From NCBI RefSeq assembly GCF_945859705.1, contig NC_079134.1, forward strand, positions 36,594,576 through 36,658,575: a stretch of DNA of 64,000 nt, read 5' to 3'. This stretch comes from Episyrphus balteatus. Taxonomy: Eukaryota > Arthropoda > Insecta > Diptera > Syrphidae. This document shows positions 35,250 to 46,666 of the stretch, in pieces. The position numbers were made by a program, and so were the translations under genes. The first letter of the stretch is position 1; each line of letters starts with the position of its first letter. The notes beneath the pieces are model-generated. The model had not been told where the DNA came from, searched no databases, and saw nothing but the letters and a program-made list of their open reading frames with translations.

Positions 35250-37816
35250 TAGGCCAGTCATTATGTCGGAAAAAACGGCTTAGAAATGCAAAATGACCGA
35301 GAAAGCTAAATTTTGGATATGTTGTAGAGGATGCTTAAAAAAGCTTAACTTGAAGTTTTCGACCAAGATTTCCTATGAGCTTTTTCCACCATTTTGAAAA
35401 AAAGGATAAAATTGGTTTTTTGACAATAACTCGGCTATCTGATGAGATGCGAAAATTTTACAAGAAGTTTTTTTGTAGCTTTTAACGAGTTCTACAATTC
35501 ATGCGTACACATTTTTTGTGTATCATGAACCGTTTTCGAGATATCGATTAGAAAAGTCAAAAATTTAGGACATGCCATTTGTTTTTTGACATAATCTATT
35601 TTTGGGTGATGAATATCGAAAAAATTATTAAAATCAAATTTGTAGACCACATTCAGACCTAAAATTTCGTATTTTTATATTTTTTTTTGGACAAAAATTA
35701 CGACTTCCAGTCGGCCGCAAAGTCGTTTAGTCCGCGCCCACCGCCAAGCAAGCCGCCCGCCCGTTCGGTTGTAAAAAAACAATCATTCATGTTTTTTTTT
35801 TTAATATTTATATTATTATATCAGTAACACATACATAAAAAATGTATGTATTTATTTAATAAATAATGAGAAGAAGATGGTAATAGTTTTTTTGTAACCT
35901 CAATTTTATTAACCCAAATTTTGTAAATACAGTATACCGGCTTTTTGAGTTGATTGTGCATTTTTTAATTTGCTTCAATCTCTATATTATTTAGTTCATC
36001 AAAATTGTAATTAGATCAGTGCCAATAATTTTTGAAAATAAAAAAATTATTAGCAGCATATGGGTGGTTGGAAAATTTAGGATAAATAGTATATGAAAGG
36101 GGAAAAATAAATTGCCCACAAACTAATTGGTGGAAAAGGGTGGGTGGGCGAAAAATAGGGGTTGGTGTCAAAAATCGTGGTTTTTTACGATTTGTGTCAA
36201 AAGTAGACTTCCTATCGAAAAAAGTTAAATGCAAAAGTTTTGGATATTAAAAGTGTCATAACTTTTACTCAAACCATTTTTTTAATATACATATAATCTC
36301 AAAAATATTGAAAAAATGCAAAAAATGCGATTTTTTTATTATTATCTTTTACCAAAATGGTTTGATTTTAACAAATCTTGGTTAAAAATTACTTTGTTAT
36401 ATTTTCTATCTATTTTAAATGTTTTTTGAGCAAAAAGTTAATGTTTGGATTTTTGACGAATTTAATTTGAAAAGTTGCCTATTTTTCAATCCAAAAAGTT
36501 TTTGATTTTTGAAAAGCTTGGAATGCAGTTACTTTTAGATTAAAACCTTTTATTGAAGATTGTATGGAAAAACTATACTTTTGATTTAGAAAATATTGAG
36601 AAAAATTGAAAAAAAAAACAAAAAAACGATTTTTAAGATCGATTTTTCCGTAAAAGACAGTAATATTGGCGAGAAATAATTTCCCATAGAAACCAAATTA
36701 TACTTTTCTAATGACCTTTGACCTTCTTAATTTCAATCTAGCATTAGAATAGCTCTAACGTGCAAAGTTTTTGAGATATTGAATTTTGAACGTTCAAAAT
36801 ACTATTTTTGTGATGTATTGGCATGGTAATATCTCAACGTGATGTGATAGAATTTTTCTGACTAAAGATTCGAGCTCAGCATACAAAAAATCATTAGAAA
36901 AATATACTTTGATTTCTATAAAAAAAAAACTTTTTGACTAGTGAAATCGAACAAGGCATTCACCCACCACCTTTCCCCCAATTAGTTTGTGGGCAATTTA
37001 TTTTTCCGCTTTCATATACCATTTATCCTAAATTTTCCAAACACCCATATGCTGCTAATAATTTTTTTATTTTCAAAAATTATTGATCTAATTACAATTT
37101 TGATGAACTATAATAATATAGAGATTGAAGCAAATTAAAAATGCACAATCAACACAAAAAGCCGGTATACTGTATTTACAAAATTTGGGTTAATAGAATT
37201 GGGGTTACAAAAAAACCATTACCATCTTCTTCTCATTATATATTAAATAAATACATACATTTTTCATGTATGTGTTTACTGATATAATAATATAAATATA
37301 AAAAAAAAACATGAATGATTGTTTTTTTTTTTACAACCGAACGGGCGGCTTGCTTGGCGGTGGGCGCGGACTAAACGACTTTGCGGCCGACTGGAAGTCG
37401 TAATTTTTGTCCAAAAAAAAATATAAAAATACAAAATTTTAGGTCTGAATGTGGTCTACAAATTTGATTTTAATAATTTTTTCGATATTCATCACCCAAA
37501 AATAGATTATGTCAAAAAACAAATGGCATGTCCTAAATTTTTGACTTTTCTAATCGATATCTCGAAAACGGTTCATGATACAGAAAAAATGTGTACGCAT
37601 GAATTGTAGAACTCGTTAAAAGCTACAAAAAAGCTTCTTGTAAAATTTTCGCATCTCATCAGATAGCCGAGTTATTGTCAAAATGGCGGAAAAAGCTCAT
37701 AGGAAATCTTGGTCGAAAACTTCAAGTTAAGCTTTTTTAAGCATCCTCTACAACATATCCAAAATTTAGCTTTCTCGGTCATTTTGCATTTCCAAATGTA
37801 TATAATGACTGGCCTA
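35250..37816. mobile_element. 2.57-kb palindromic element (TAGGCCAGTCATTAT ends)
   Basis: Left arm about 35250-36150, central unique segment of about 800 bp, right arm about 36960-37816. Termini are TAGGCCAGTCATTAT and its inverse. The arms match over nearly 900 bp, apart from an indel of about 25 bp near 35400 and point differences. Each arm carries a conspicuous GC-rich block (35700-35775 and its inverse at 37335-37400) containing GGCGGTGGGCGCGGAC or its complement. A TAC flank on each side may be a 3-bp target duplication. No transposase frame in arms or centre. Confidence 0.8.
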
Positions 37817-38449
37817 TACACGTTCTAGCTTTTTGGCACATTCCTCCTGAATCACCCAGTATATGTACGTACATACATTTTCCTACCTAGCGAGACAATC
37901 GGCCTTATGACGTACGTATTCCATTGTATCGGAAAATTTCAACTATTCCGGAATAAAATAATCACACAATCCGATTTTGATGACGGTTTGTATGAAATTT
38001 TCCATTACGGACGGATTCAGTGATTATTTTTTCGGGAGTCGTAACAAATTTCCGATTCAAATAGAATTCATAATAAGACCGAAAAATGTTCATGTCACGC
38101 CGCATGCGTGAGTGCGTTGGCGATCTCACACAAAGACAATGAAGACCAACATCCTGAGAGAAAAAAAAAAAAACAGAGAATTCGATGGCGAGTTAGGCAA
38201 TTTATAAAGAGAGCGAAACAAATTCACTAATACACACAAATGCTTTTACATGAATTTTGACATTGCTAAAGAAAAACCAACTCTTATTAAAATAAGTGGA
38301 ATCCGTTTAAATTCTGTTAAATTTAAGGTTAACTTCATTTAATTTAAATATGATTTTTTATTTTAAAAAACCGACTAAAAATAAAAATTCAAAAATTATC
38401 GTCAGACTTCAGCTTTAATTGCAGATCATCATATCTACTTATTTCCAAC
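37817..38449. other. AT-rich DNA including a copy of the GC-motif repeat
   Basis: Positions about 38085-38275 are an inverted copy of the repeat at about 13740-13880: the block with GCGATCTCACA, CAACATCCTGAGAG and ATGTAAAAGCATTTGTGTG in reverse order. The remainder is unremarkable. Confidence 0.5.
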
Positions 38450-38516
38450 ATTGTGATAGGCTGATGGTAAAGCACTCGCCTGGTGACCCATTCCATAGGA
38501 TCGATCCCCAGTGGCT
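38450..38516 (+). repeat. tRNA-derived (SINE-like) segment
   Basis: TAGGCTGATGGTAAAGCAC fits an A box with D-arm, followed by CTCGCCTGGTGACCC and a B-box-like GGATCGATCCCC. The 3' acceptor stem does not pair with the 5' end. This is the best A/B-box pair in the window, but it is still not a complete tRNA. Confidence 0.5.
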
Positions 38517-39152
38517 TTCTCGGAATGCGTTTTTTTCCGCGCCATGCAACTTAACCCAAAAACTAATGAAGCTATTGACTTGAATCAAATTGCAAATCAT
38601 TCGTTAACTCATTGGCCATTGCATGAACCTTAAAGTTTAATATAATTTGTACAATAAATATTTTTTTAAACAATTTCTTTATAAAAAAAAACAGAGTTTT
38701 TTTCGTTTTTTTGATCTATAGTTTTTATTATACACTTTCTCTTACTAAATTTAGGTTCATGCAATGTGTATGGATGTATTTAAATGTAAAAAAATATCAC
38801 TTTTGATTATAAATAATTTCCTGAACCTGGGCATTGCACGGCGCAAACTCGAGGCGTCAACTTAAAAGGGCTGTAGAGCCGCCATTTTGATTTGTTTTAA
38901 CTTCAAAAAATTGTAAAAATATTTCATACTGTCAATTATATCATACTTATAAATACTTTTCCAAATTTCAATAAATGCGTTCAGTTTTCCAAAAAAAAAA
39001 ATTATTGAAAAAACTGTTGTACAGAGGAATTTTCCCCCTTAAATTTAATAATTTAATACAGAATCCGCTTGACTTTGGGTGTTTAATGAATGAATACTAA
39101 AAAGAGATGCGTTTTTTAATAAGCCCGGGCTAAAGTGGACAAACAAAAAACG
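38517..39152. other. AT-rich intergenic DNA, no gene seen
   Basis: No coding frame, no repeat partner recognised. Confidence 0.5.
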
Positions 39153-39250
39153 GAGCAATTTACATGTTAAATGCCATAAAAACAATGGAACTAAGTCCCA
39201 AAGGGCCAAAGGGGGCTAAGGTGTTGTTGCATTTAACATGTAAATTGCTC
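39153..39250. repeat. 98-bp hairpin with perfect 22-bp stem
   Basis: A stem beginning GAGCAATTTACATGTTAA and running 22 bp (39153-39174) is matched perfectly by its inverse at 39229-39250, with a 54-nt loop. The loop contains AAGTCCCAAAGGGCCAAAGG. It could be a small foldback or a pre-miRNA-like hairpin; sequence alone cannot separate these. Confidence 0.6.
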
Positions 39251-40041
39251 AACTCCGACTGCCTTTTTTTGTACAGTTTGTAGACATTTAATCTAGTTCC
39301 CAAAACAGGTCTTTCGTATTCTTTCCTTAACTTATGTAACTTCTTGAGTAAAAAAAATTTGATTTAGGGACAAAAAACGTGTTATTGGATCTTCTTCTTT
39401 GGTCTTTGCAAAAGTTATAGCTTCCTTATTTTTAAACCAATTTAATTTTTTTTTTGTAAATCTGTTTTGGCAAAAAAACATTGATACTTTTTCATTGTTT
39501 TGGAAAACAAAAACATATAGACTATCTAAATTCAATTTAACTCAAATGCCCATGGATTCAAATAAAACGTTGATCAAAATCCAAATAGTATTAAAATTGT
39601 TCGCTACCTAATATTTCCTCTCAGAACCATAAAATCAATCTTAACTAATTACCTTATTAAAATAAAATCAAAAAATAATGATAAACAAGATTACCTATAC
39701 ATATTTATTTCTTCTATATATTATCAACTTGAACCATGCTTAACCTGAACCTTAAACAATTTTTACCTACCTGGCGATGGCCTATTCCAGCATCATTTCT
39801 AATCCTCTAAATTATTTTTATTTTTTTTTTCTAAGAATTTTATAGTAATTAGTCAGGTAGTAAAATAAAATAAATGTGGATTGAGAATATAATATGAGAA
39901 TATAAGGTTCAAGGAGTTGATCAACAAATTAAAATAGTTCCTACCACAAGAGCGAATAGTCGTTTCTTTAAAAATCAACAAACATTTAGTGCGGATTTTT
40001 ATTAATTTTTGTTTTTTTGTATTAAATCGTATAGTACCACA
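39251..40041. other. 5' flank of BTB-Kelch gene 1
   Basis: A/T-rich upstream region. No convincing TATA box is seen. TTTAGTGCGG near 39985 is loosely initiator-like. Open frames at 39332-39611 on both strands are low-complexity F/L/K-rich and not recognised. Confidence 0.35.
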
Positions 40042-41823
40042 ATGTCTAATTCAATTTGTTCAACATCACCAGTGATCCCAACAAATATTACAAAAATTTT
40101 CAAAAGTGATCAACATGGCCGAAAAATTACTAGAAAATTGTTAAAATTCTATCTTGACAAACAATTCTTTGATATTATTATCAAAGCTGGCAAAGAAGAC
40201 TCTACCGAAATTCAAGCTCACAAAATTGTTCTATCAGCTGCAAGTGAATATTTCTATGATTTATTTCATAAACAACCAGAAACTACTTCAAAAACCATAG
40301 AAATTCCCTTAATCGAAGGCTCTTCACTCAAACAAATTATTAACTACATGTATTCCGGTATAATTGATTTGAATCTAGAAAAAATTGACACACTTTTAGA
40401 AGATGCATTGTATCTTGAAATGAAAGATCTAATCGCTGGATGTTCAAGATTTATGGAAGAAAATCTCAATACTGCCAACTGTTTACGTTGGTTGCCCGTA
40501 ATCTGGGATGAACCTAGTTTAATTGGATTGCGAGAAAAATTGTACAACTTTATCTATGCAAACTTTGAAGAAGCTATTGTGAAAACTGAGTTTTATCTTC
40601 TTGATAAAGACAATCTTAAAGATTTGCTGATAAATATGACTAAAGACGACTTGGGAATGTTTGTTTTTCGTTGTTTATATTTTTGGATAAACTATGACAA
40701 ACCTAATCGTAAACATCTAGAATTTGAATTACTTTCAAGCGTTCAGTATAAAATTCTTTCATCGAAGTGTATCATCAAAAATGTCAAATATATTAGTACA
40801 AAAGTTGACGAAAACTGTGATTTAGTTCATAGTTGGCTGAAATATCATTTGACACAGGAGGAGTTGAAAACAAACGATCAAGACCAAGGATCAACTTTAA
40901 TTTGCGAGCCAACAACTAAGGAAGATGTCGATAAAGTTCAAGTCCTTACTGAATCAAATAAGAAAGTCGATAAAATTGAAGCTATTTATTTCAACTTTTT
41001 TCATGAAGCTGATATCAAAAGTTATAACCGTGAATTAAAAACCTGGATTGTTGACTCAAGATCACCAAGTTCTTTTGTTGATATTAAAATTAAAAGACAT
41101 TATTCTATGATTGTGATTGATGACAAACTTTACGTAGTTGGAGGCGTAATAGATTTAGCACCACAAAGAAATGTCACATGCATAAATTTGAAAACTTTTG
41201 AATTCACTGCTTTACCGCCACTACGAAATGCTAGACAGGATTGTCAATTGGCAAATTTAAACGGAAATTTATGTGTCTTTGGTGGATGTGGCAGAACAAT
41301 GTTCATTGACACAGTGGAGATTTTCAATAATACAACACAGGAATGGAAGATCATAAAACCGCCATATAAACCAAATACATATCAAAAAGTAACTGGCCAT
41401 AATGGAATTTTATACATTTTCGACTTTCATTATGGTTCGTTGCATTGTTATGATATTTCTTTGGATAAATGGACTATTGAGAAATTTCCAATCGATGATA
41501 ATGTATTAGATTTTCGTATAACAAGTTCTGATGATTGTTTGTATGGTATCTTCATTGGTAAGAAATATGAAGAAAATAATCAAAGTTTTAAGAAAACTGA
41601 GGTTAAACGTTATGATTTGGTGACAAAATCTTGGTTTAAATTGGCTAAATTGGATAGAAATAATTCGACATTTCATAAAGTTACAATTCATGGAAATAGA
41701 ATTTTGTTTATTAGCAATGAGTGTAAAATTGTTGAGTATGATTTGGGCACAAAGGAATTTACTTATTTGACTGATTTAAGTGATTTATATTATGATTATC
41801 ATATTTTGCCATTGAAATTGTAA
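40042..41823 (+). CDS. BTB-BACK-Kelch protein, 593 aa (gene 1)
   Basis: The protein has the layout of a Kelch-like Cullin-3 adaptor. A BTB domain lies at about residues 30-135 (FFDIIIKAG, then IQAHKIVLSAASEYF), a BACK domain at about 140-250 (FYLLDKDNLKDLL, WINYDKPNRK), an Asp/Lys-rich linker to about 315, then a Kelch region to the C-terminus. Known members bind CUL3 through BTB-BACK and substrates through Kelch repeats. Only two Kelch blades keep a clear GG pair (LYVVGGVID, LCVFGGCGR); later ones are degenerate (LYIFDFHYG). I start at the ATG at 40042 (context CACAATG); the open frame extends 33 bp upstream but only to a TTG. It has no introns. It is a paralogue of the gene at 58420-60090; the shared single-exon coding layout suggests duplication or an old retrocopy. 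The substrate is unknown. Confidence 0.9.
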   Translation: MSNSICSTSPVIPTNITKIFKSDQHGRKITRKLLKFYLDKQFFDIIIKAGKEDSTEIQAHKIVLSAASEYFYDLFHKQPETTSKTIEIPLIEGSSLKQIINYMYSGIIDLNLEKIDTLLEDALYLEMKDLIAGCSRFMEENLNTANCLRWLPVIWDEPSLIGLREKLYNFIYANFEEAIVKTEFYLLDKDNLKDLLINMTKDDLGMFVFRCLYFWINYDKPNRKHLEFELLSSVQYKILSSKCIIKNVKYISTKVDENCDLVHSWLKYHLTQEELKTNDQDQGSTLICEPTTKEDVDKVQVLTESNKKVDKIEAIYFNFFHEADIKSYNRELKTWIVDSRSPSSFVDIKIKRHYSMIVIDDKLYVVGGVIDLAPQRNVTCINLKTFEFTALPPLRNARQDCQLANLNGNLCVFGGCGRTMFIDTVEIFNNTTQEWKIIKPPYKPNTYQKVTGHNGILYIFDFHYGSLHCYDISLDKWTIEKFPIDDNVLDFRITSSDDCLYGIFIGKKYEENNQSFKKTEVKRYDLVTKSWFKLAKLDRNNSTFHKVTIHGNRILFISNECKIVEYDLGTKEFTYLTDLSDLYYDYHILPLKL

Positions 41824-41833
41824 TTTGATTTTG

Positions 41834-41839
41834 AATAAA
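41834..41839 (+). promoter_or_regulatory. candidate polyadenylation signal of gene 1
   Basis: AATAAA lies 11 bp after the TAA stop of the BTB-Kelch gene, and a second AATAAA is at about 41911. The second has the more usual spacing from a coding end. Confidence 0.45.
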
Positions 41840-42051
41840 AAAAGAAAACCTTAAACTTTGAAAAAAATTAAAAGCAAAGCTTCAATATTGTATAAGAATT
41901 TTTTTCCAAAAATAAAGATTAAAGACAATTCAAGATATTCAGTTCATTTTTCCCGTATTTTAAGTTACTTTTTCTTTAGTTTTTACAAAAGCTAAGAAAA
42001 TAAATGTGGGTTCCAATGATATCTTTCATTTGACACATGGTTGAACGTGGT

Positions 42052-42830
42052 AGGACAACGCGTTTAACGACCAGTCACATTTGCCCATTTTTGCTCAATA
42101 ATAAAATTTGGGCTCAACTTATGAAACCACAACTATTTAATCGGAAGTGGTCTTAAAATGTAATTTTGGTATTAAAATGACCGTTTTTGTAGGACAACGC
42201 GTTTAACGACCAGTCACATTTGCCCATTTTTGCTCAATTTCAAAATTTGGGCTATACTTTTGAAACCACATCTATTTGATCTTGAGTGGTGTTAAAATGT
42301 GATTGTGGCATTAAAACGATCGCATTTATAGGACAACGCATTTAACGTCAGCCCGCATTTGCCCATTTTTGCTCAATATCATAATTTGGGCTTAAGTTTT
42401 CAAATCACACTTATTTTATTGGAAGTATTGTAAAAATGTGATTTTGGTATTAAAACGATCATATTTATAGGACAACGCGTTTAACGCCCAGTCGCATTTG
42501 CCCAATTTTGCTCGATATCAAAATTTGGACTCAAGTTTTTAAATCACACTTATTTTATTGAAAATAGTGTAAAAATGTGATTGGAGCATTAAACCGCATT
42601 AATATCAAAATTTGGGCTCAAGTTTTCAAAACACACTTATTTTATCGGAAGTAGTGTAAAATGTGATTGTGGTATTAAAACGATCGTATTTATAGGGCAA
42701 CCCTTTAACGCCCAGTCGCATTTGCTTATTTTTGCTCAATATTAAAATTTGGGCTCATGTTTTCGAACCCCACCTATTTTATCAAAAGTGGTGTCAGAAT
42801 ATAGTTGTTTATTAAAACAATCGTAATAGA
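42052..42830. repeat. 139-bp satellite array downstream of gene 1
   Basis: The block AGGACAACGCGTTTAACG, followed by CATTTGCCCATTTTTGCTC and an AAATTTGGGCT block, starts at 42052, 42191, 42330 and 42469, exactly 139 bp apart. Then come a deleted unit (about 42600) and a last clear unit at about 42694. More diverged relatives occur near 43070 and 43255. Non-coding. It lies 230 bp after the stop codon of the BTB-Kelch gene. Confidence 0.88.
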
Positions 42831-44210
42831 ACATAGTAAATCTATTTAAACGTTCTTACTCTTGCTTATAAATTGGGTTACCGGCTAGAATTTTTTTTGT
42901 TGTTATACAAAGCCAAAGGAGCTGGGCCTAGACTGACGAGAGCTAATGGGACTGCCTTGAACAAAAGAGGGACAATTTTTAGTAATTTGAATTTACTAAA
43001 AGAGACTTTTTATTAAAATAACGGCATAATTGAGACCTTTCATTTGACACCTGACTCCATCTTGATGGGCCAGTGAGTTTAACGCTTAAGCGCATTTGCC
43101 TATTTTTGCTCAAAATAAAAATAAAGTTGCATACCATTGATTGTATGGAAGTGATGTCAAAATTCCCAGCTAAAATAAACTTTAGTCCATATCTACAGGA
43201 CTTTTTTTTGTTCAAAAATGTGTCTCATTATTTGGTTCCGTATTCAACTTAATGAGACAAGGCGCTTAAAGTCCAGTCGTCTTGGCACAAATACCTATCC
43301 TCAGAAAAAGGTTATCAAACTTGCTTGGTCGTTGATGTCAAACATTTAGGAGAGATGTAAGTCCATAGTTGGAACTACCAAAAGGGAAGCGTTAAAAAAA
43401 CATGTCAAACGCATGTTCAAAAGGCGCATTTGACACACATTCCACCCATGATTCAAGCTTACAGAAGTTACGCACCAACTTTTCGAAGAAAATTCAAGGG
43501 GGATTCAATGTTGACAAGACCATGAGACGATGATAATGTTGGTTGTGGGAATGTAAGAATGATTACGAAAAATTTATGTCAGCGTATTGATATTGCAACA
43601 ATTTGCCAGTTCCTTGTCGGGTGTCCGTTTATAATAAATGATTGACATATAGCTCAAAAATTCCAATTTCAACATTCATACATACAAAAAAAAAACACAG
43701 ATACATGCTGTAGATAGGAATTGGATTGTTTTAATCAGATAAACAGAAATATGTAAATTTTTGTTCATTTTTTTTTAAATTTGTTTTATCATAAAAAAGA
43801 CAAGATTGGCATTCCCGGAAACCCCATAGCAATCGAAACATTGAATCCCATTGATTGTTTCGACCTAATCACCATTGAGACTGACATACACACATCAGAT
43901 GACAAGAGGGAAGCTTATCCAATTTAACAAAAAAATATAAGAGAAAAAATATTATTTGAATTTTACGATTGTGAAAAAAAAAACGTTAAACGGTTTAAAT
44001 TCATAGTTGGGTTGTAGCAAATTGCTCAAAAATAAAATGCATTTTTTATTTCACCAATTTCTGTGCGCTGTTTGCTGAAGACTCTGATCTTTGGTCCCCA
44101 ATTTCAGGTATAGTTATTCAAAGGGAACAACTTCTAAAATGGTTTTGAGCTCAAAACAAAGAGAAGACATGTTTTGTGTGTTTATTTTTTAGTACCTATG
44201 TTAAGTCACT
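42831..44210. other. decayed satellite relics and AT-rich DNA
   Basis: Satellite-like fragments (GTTTAACGCTTAAGCGCATT near 43078, GGCGCTTAAAGTCCAGTCG near 43260) give way to unremarkable sequence. No gene seen. Confidence 0.45.
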
Positions 44211-44246
44211 GTGGCGTATGCGTTACTTTTTTTTTCTATCACTTAC

Positions 44247-44410
44247 ACTCAGAGAAAAAATAACTATTTGAATAGTTAAAACTGGGATAACTATTTTAAA
44301 AAGTCATTTTTGACTATTTAAAAAGTCACTTATAGTAAAAAATTGACTATTTAATAGTTAATTTGGAGAATACGAGTATTTCGATTGACTATTAAAATAG
44401 TCACAAATAA
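44247..44410. repeat. short inverted-repeat cluster built on TGACTATT / AATAGTCA
   Basis: Repeated ACTATTTAAAA and GACTATTTAATAGTTA motifs in both orientations lie behind a CTCAGAGAAAAAATA left end. That left end resembles the CACAGAGAAAAATA end of the element at 22903. Probably part of a small MITE. Confidence 0.45.
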
Positions 44411-44769
44411 ACATTTTTTTTTTGTTTTTGATTTCATTTACCCTATAAAACATTTTATAGGATAAATGTACGAAAATGTTTTCTCTTTTTTTTATTCATC
44501 TTTGATCGAGAGAAAAAAAAATCAAAAAAATCCTACGTACTTCACGGGAGAATAGTAATGTTAATCTCCACACAAAGTTTTAGCTCAATCGGTTAAAAAC
44601 TGTAGGAGTTACCTGGTCGCCTGATGGAAGCACAGGATTTTGCTATCATCCTGAACTACACCACCATTTAAAAAATTTCACATCATTAAAAAATTTTAAA
44701 TTAGCCTTTTCTGTTACCGATTAATATACTTAATTAAGCTAAACAAACACCAAAAGAAAATAATATTTC

Positions 44770-45140
44770 TTCTTTGTTTTATACGCTTATGAAAATGACG
44801 CACGATTTCGTGGTTTACAAGGTGTTATTACCCCTTAAGTACTTGCTTATAAAACTAATATTTTGTTTTCGATACAAAAGTTTAGAATGCGTTGTCCGAG
44901 CAACCAGTACATTTCTCTCAATTTCATACTTAATTGCTCACATTTATTTTTAACATGCGGTTTCCATTTTAATTTCGCGTCGAGAGTCATCCCGAGATAT
45001 TTTGCCTCATTTGCAAATGGGACCTGAATAGTATTAATGAAAACAAGTAGTCTATTTATTTTCTTGTACGTAAAGTCTACTTGAACTGACTTAAATTCGT
45101 AAAGCGCTATTCGCCATGTTTGTGTCCATTCATTGACATT
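44770..45140 (-). pseudogene. Jockey-like non-LTR reverse transcriptase fragment (post-catalytic part)
   Basis: The minus strand has one open frame of about 90 codons reading NEWTQTWRIALYEFKSVQV, then EAKYLGMTLDAKLKWKPHV, then KCEQLSMKLREMYWLLGQR. A frame-shifted relic of ENKILVLYKQVLK follows towards 44800. The KYLGMTLDxKLxWxxH and MYWLLGR motifs are typical of the RT thumb and connection region of Jockey-clade elements. The catalytic core is absent, so it is an isolated dead fragment. Confidence 0.75.
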
Positions 45141-45149
45141 ATTACGAGC

Positions 45150-46377
45150 ATTTAATCAATTTGCTTGTCGATTCGTTAATTGTTTTGAATTTAATTTTTT
45201 GAATTCAAAAAAAAAAAATGATCTTAACCCTCAACGTCAGCTAAGGCTTTTAATCAAACAAACACAAACGGCCGTTTCAGAATTTGGAGGCTTGGGGGGG
45301 CTTGATCCCTGACCCCTCCCCCCCCCCCAAAAAAAAACGCCACTTAAGAAGGGGTATCTCGGAACGCTCAACTGTAACTGGAACGCTCAATAACCAAATA
45401 TTAGAGTTCTTTTTGTATACCTATCATTGATCTTTGGTATTTTTGCTACAAAAAAGATCCAATTTTAGTATTTAAAAAAGCCTTTTCACTATAAAATTGT
45501 ACTGAAGAATATTCGTTGGCTTTGTCCAAAAGTACAGCTGTTCTATGCTGCCCCCCACTCCCCTATGTTTTTTTTTAAATCAAAATCGTTAGAACAGTTT
45601 CTAACAAAAATAACTGTTTTTTTGTTTTAAAGTGGTCATATAGCAAGTACTGTTAATTTTAACCCTAAGAAAATTATTCAATTTCCCCTCTAAAAAATTA
45701 CCCAAAATCCTTATCCTATCAAGTTTGAAGTAAATCGCTTAAGTGGTTTGAGCTGTAGCTTGAGATAGAGAGCCAATTCAATTTTTCAATTTTGTTGGCA
45801 CAGAGGGGGCCTAACCTTATACAATGACTAAGTTATAAAATATAAATAAATATTATACATGGATAAACTTAATTTAAAGTCTGCTGGCTAGGTTGTCCTC
45901 GGGGTATTCAGACCCGGATGTCCAGTTGTGGGGTTGGTTGAGTTGGGTTGGTTTGGTTGGCGTTAGCCACGGTAGTAAGCCGACTGGGTGTCAGCGTAAA
46001 AGTTAACTTCTTCGTTGTCCATTGAAATTATGTTCTCAGCCAGTATATCCAAAGCGCAAAGGTACTTAGGTTCCGGATGTCGTTGTTGGGCTGTCATTCT
46101 TCTCATCAGTTGATTGGGATGGTTGGCGATATTTCCTACCAGTACCTTCGCCGATTGCAGTAGATACTTGTCCAGTGAAGAAAAAAATAGTGAACAAAAT
46201 AGATTCCCAACTTTTGTTTTCACTCTCGAGTTAAAGTCAACTCCCAGGTTTGTCAACTTGAGAGTTTGCTTCAAGTTGATCAATAGTGAACAAAATCGCC
46301 CTAAGTGGTTTGAGCTGTAGATCGAGATAGAGACAGACAGACACACAAAATTGATTGAATATATTAATTTCACTAAA
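45150..46377. other. intergenic DNA with dispersed repeat fragments
   Basis: A stretch with AAGTGGTTTGAGCTGTAGC and GAGATAGAGA occurs twice (45740-45775 and 46296-46335) and resembles the flank of the GACA-type repeats. A poly-G/poly-C tract lies near 45294-45325. The minus frame at 45963-46373 crosses this repeat and has no family similarity that I recognise. Confidence 0.4.
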
Positions 46378-46645
46378 GAGATCCCTAGTTATAACATCCT
46401 TTTGAACTTCGTCGCCAATACTTTCCGTTAAAATTGATTCAAGTTTTTCGCAATCCTTAAAGCCAATATTCTTTGAATTATCGCAGAGAAAACCGAAATT
46501 TTCGTTCAGATATTGATACTGTCTAAAACACTCGTTGAGAGAAGATAACGTCACATCGATTACGTGGTAGAAGAAATCAACTTTAATTTTTGGATCAGTT
46601 GATTGAGATTGTTCAGACTGATAACGGCGAAATCTATTTTACCTA
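46378..46645 (-). pseudogene. possible hAT / ZMYM1-like transposase remnant
   Basis: The minus strand reads KVDFFYHVIDVTLSSLNECF, then NENFGFLCDNSKNIGFKDC, then LFSEINIFNQF. The pattern of F(Y)..I(D)..L..LNERF, FGFL, a Cys-Lxx-L stretch and a terminal L..EI..F is reminiscent of the C-terminal dimerisation region of hAT-derived ZMYM1-like proteins. It runs into repeat DNA at one end and a stop near 46640 at the other. The non-LTR element 46667-48946 is inserted right beside it. The similarity is from memory and moderate. Confidence 0.4.
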
Positions 46646-46652
46646 TTTATAT

Positions 46653-46666
46653 AACCTACAACTTTG
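46653..46666. repeat. 14-bp target-site duplication, left copy
   Basis: AACCTACAACTTTG lies immediately before the (AATG)n tail of the non-LTR element and is repeated exactly at 48947-48960. Confidence 0.85.

Noticed and set aside
40009..40041. Upstream start of BTB-Kelch gene 1
   Set aside because: The codon at 40009 is TTG; the first ATG in frame is at 40042 with good context.
45963..46373. Minus-strand 136-codon frame as a host gene
   Set aside because: Its first part is translated from the GAGATAGAGACAGACAGAC-type dispersed repeat and the rest has no recognised family.
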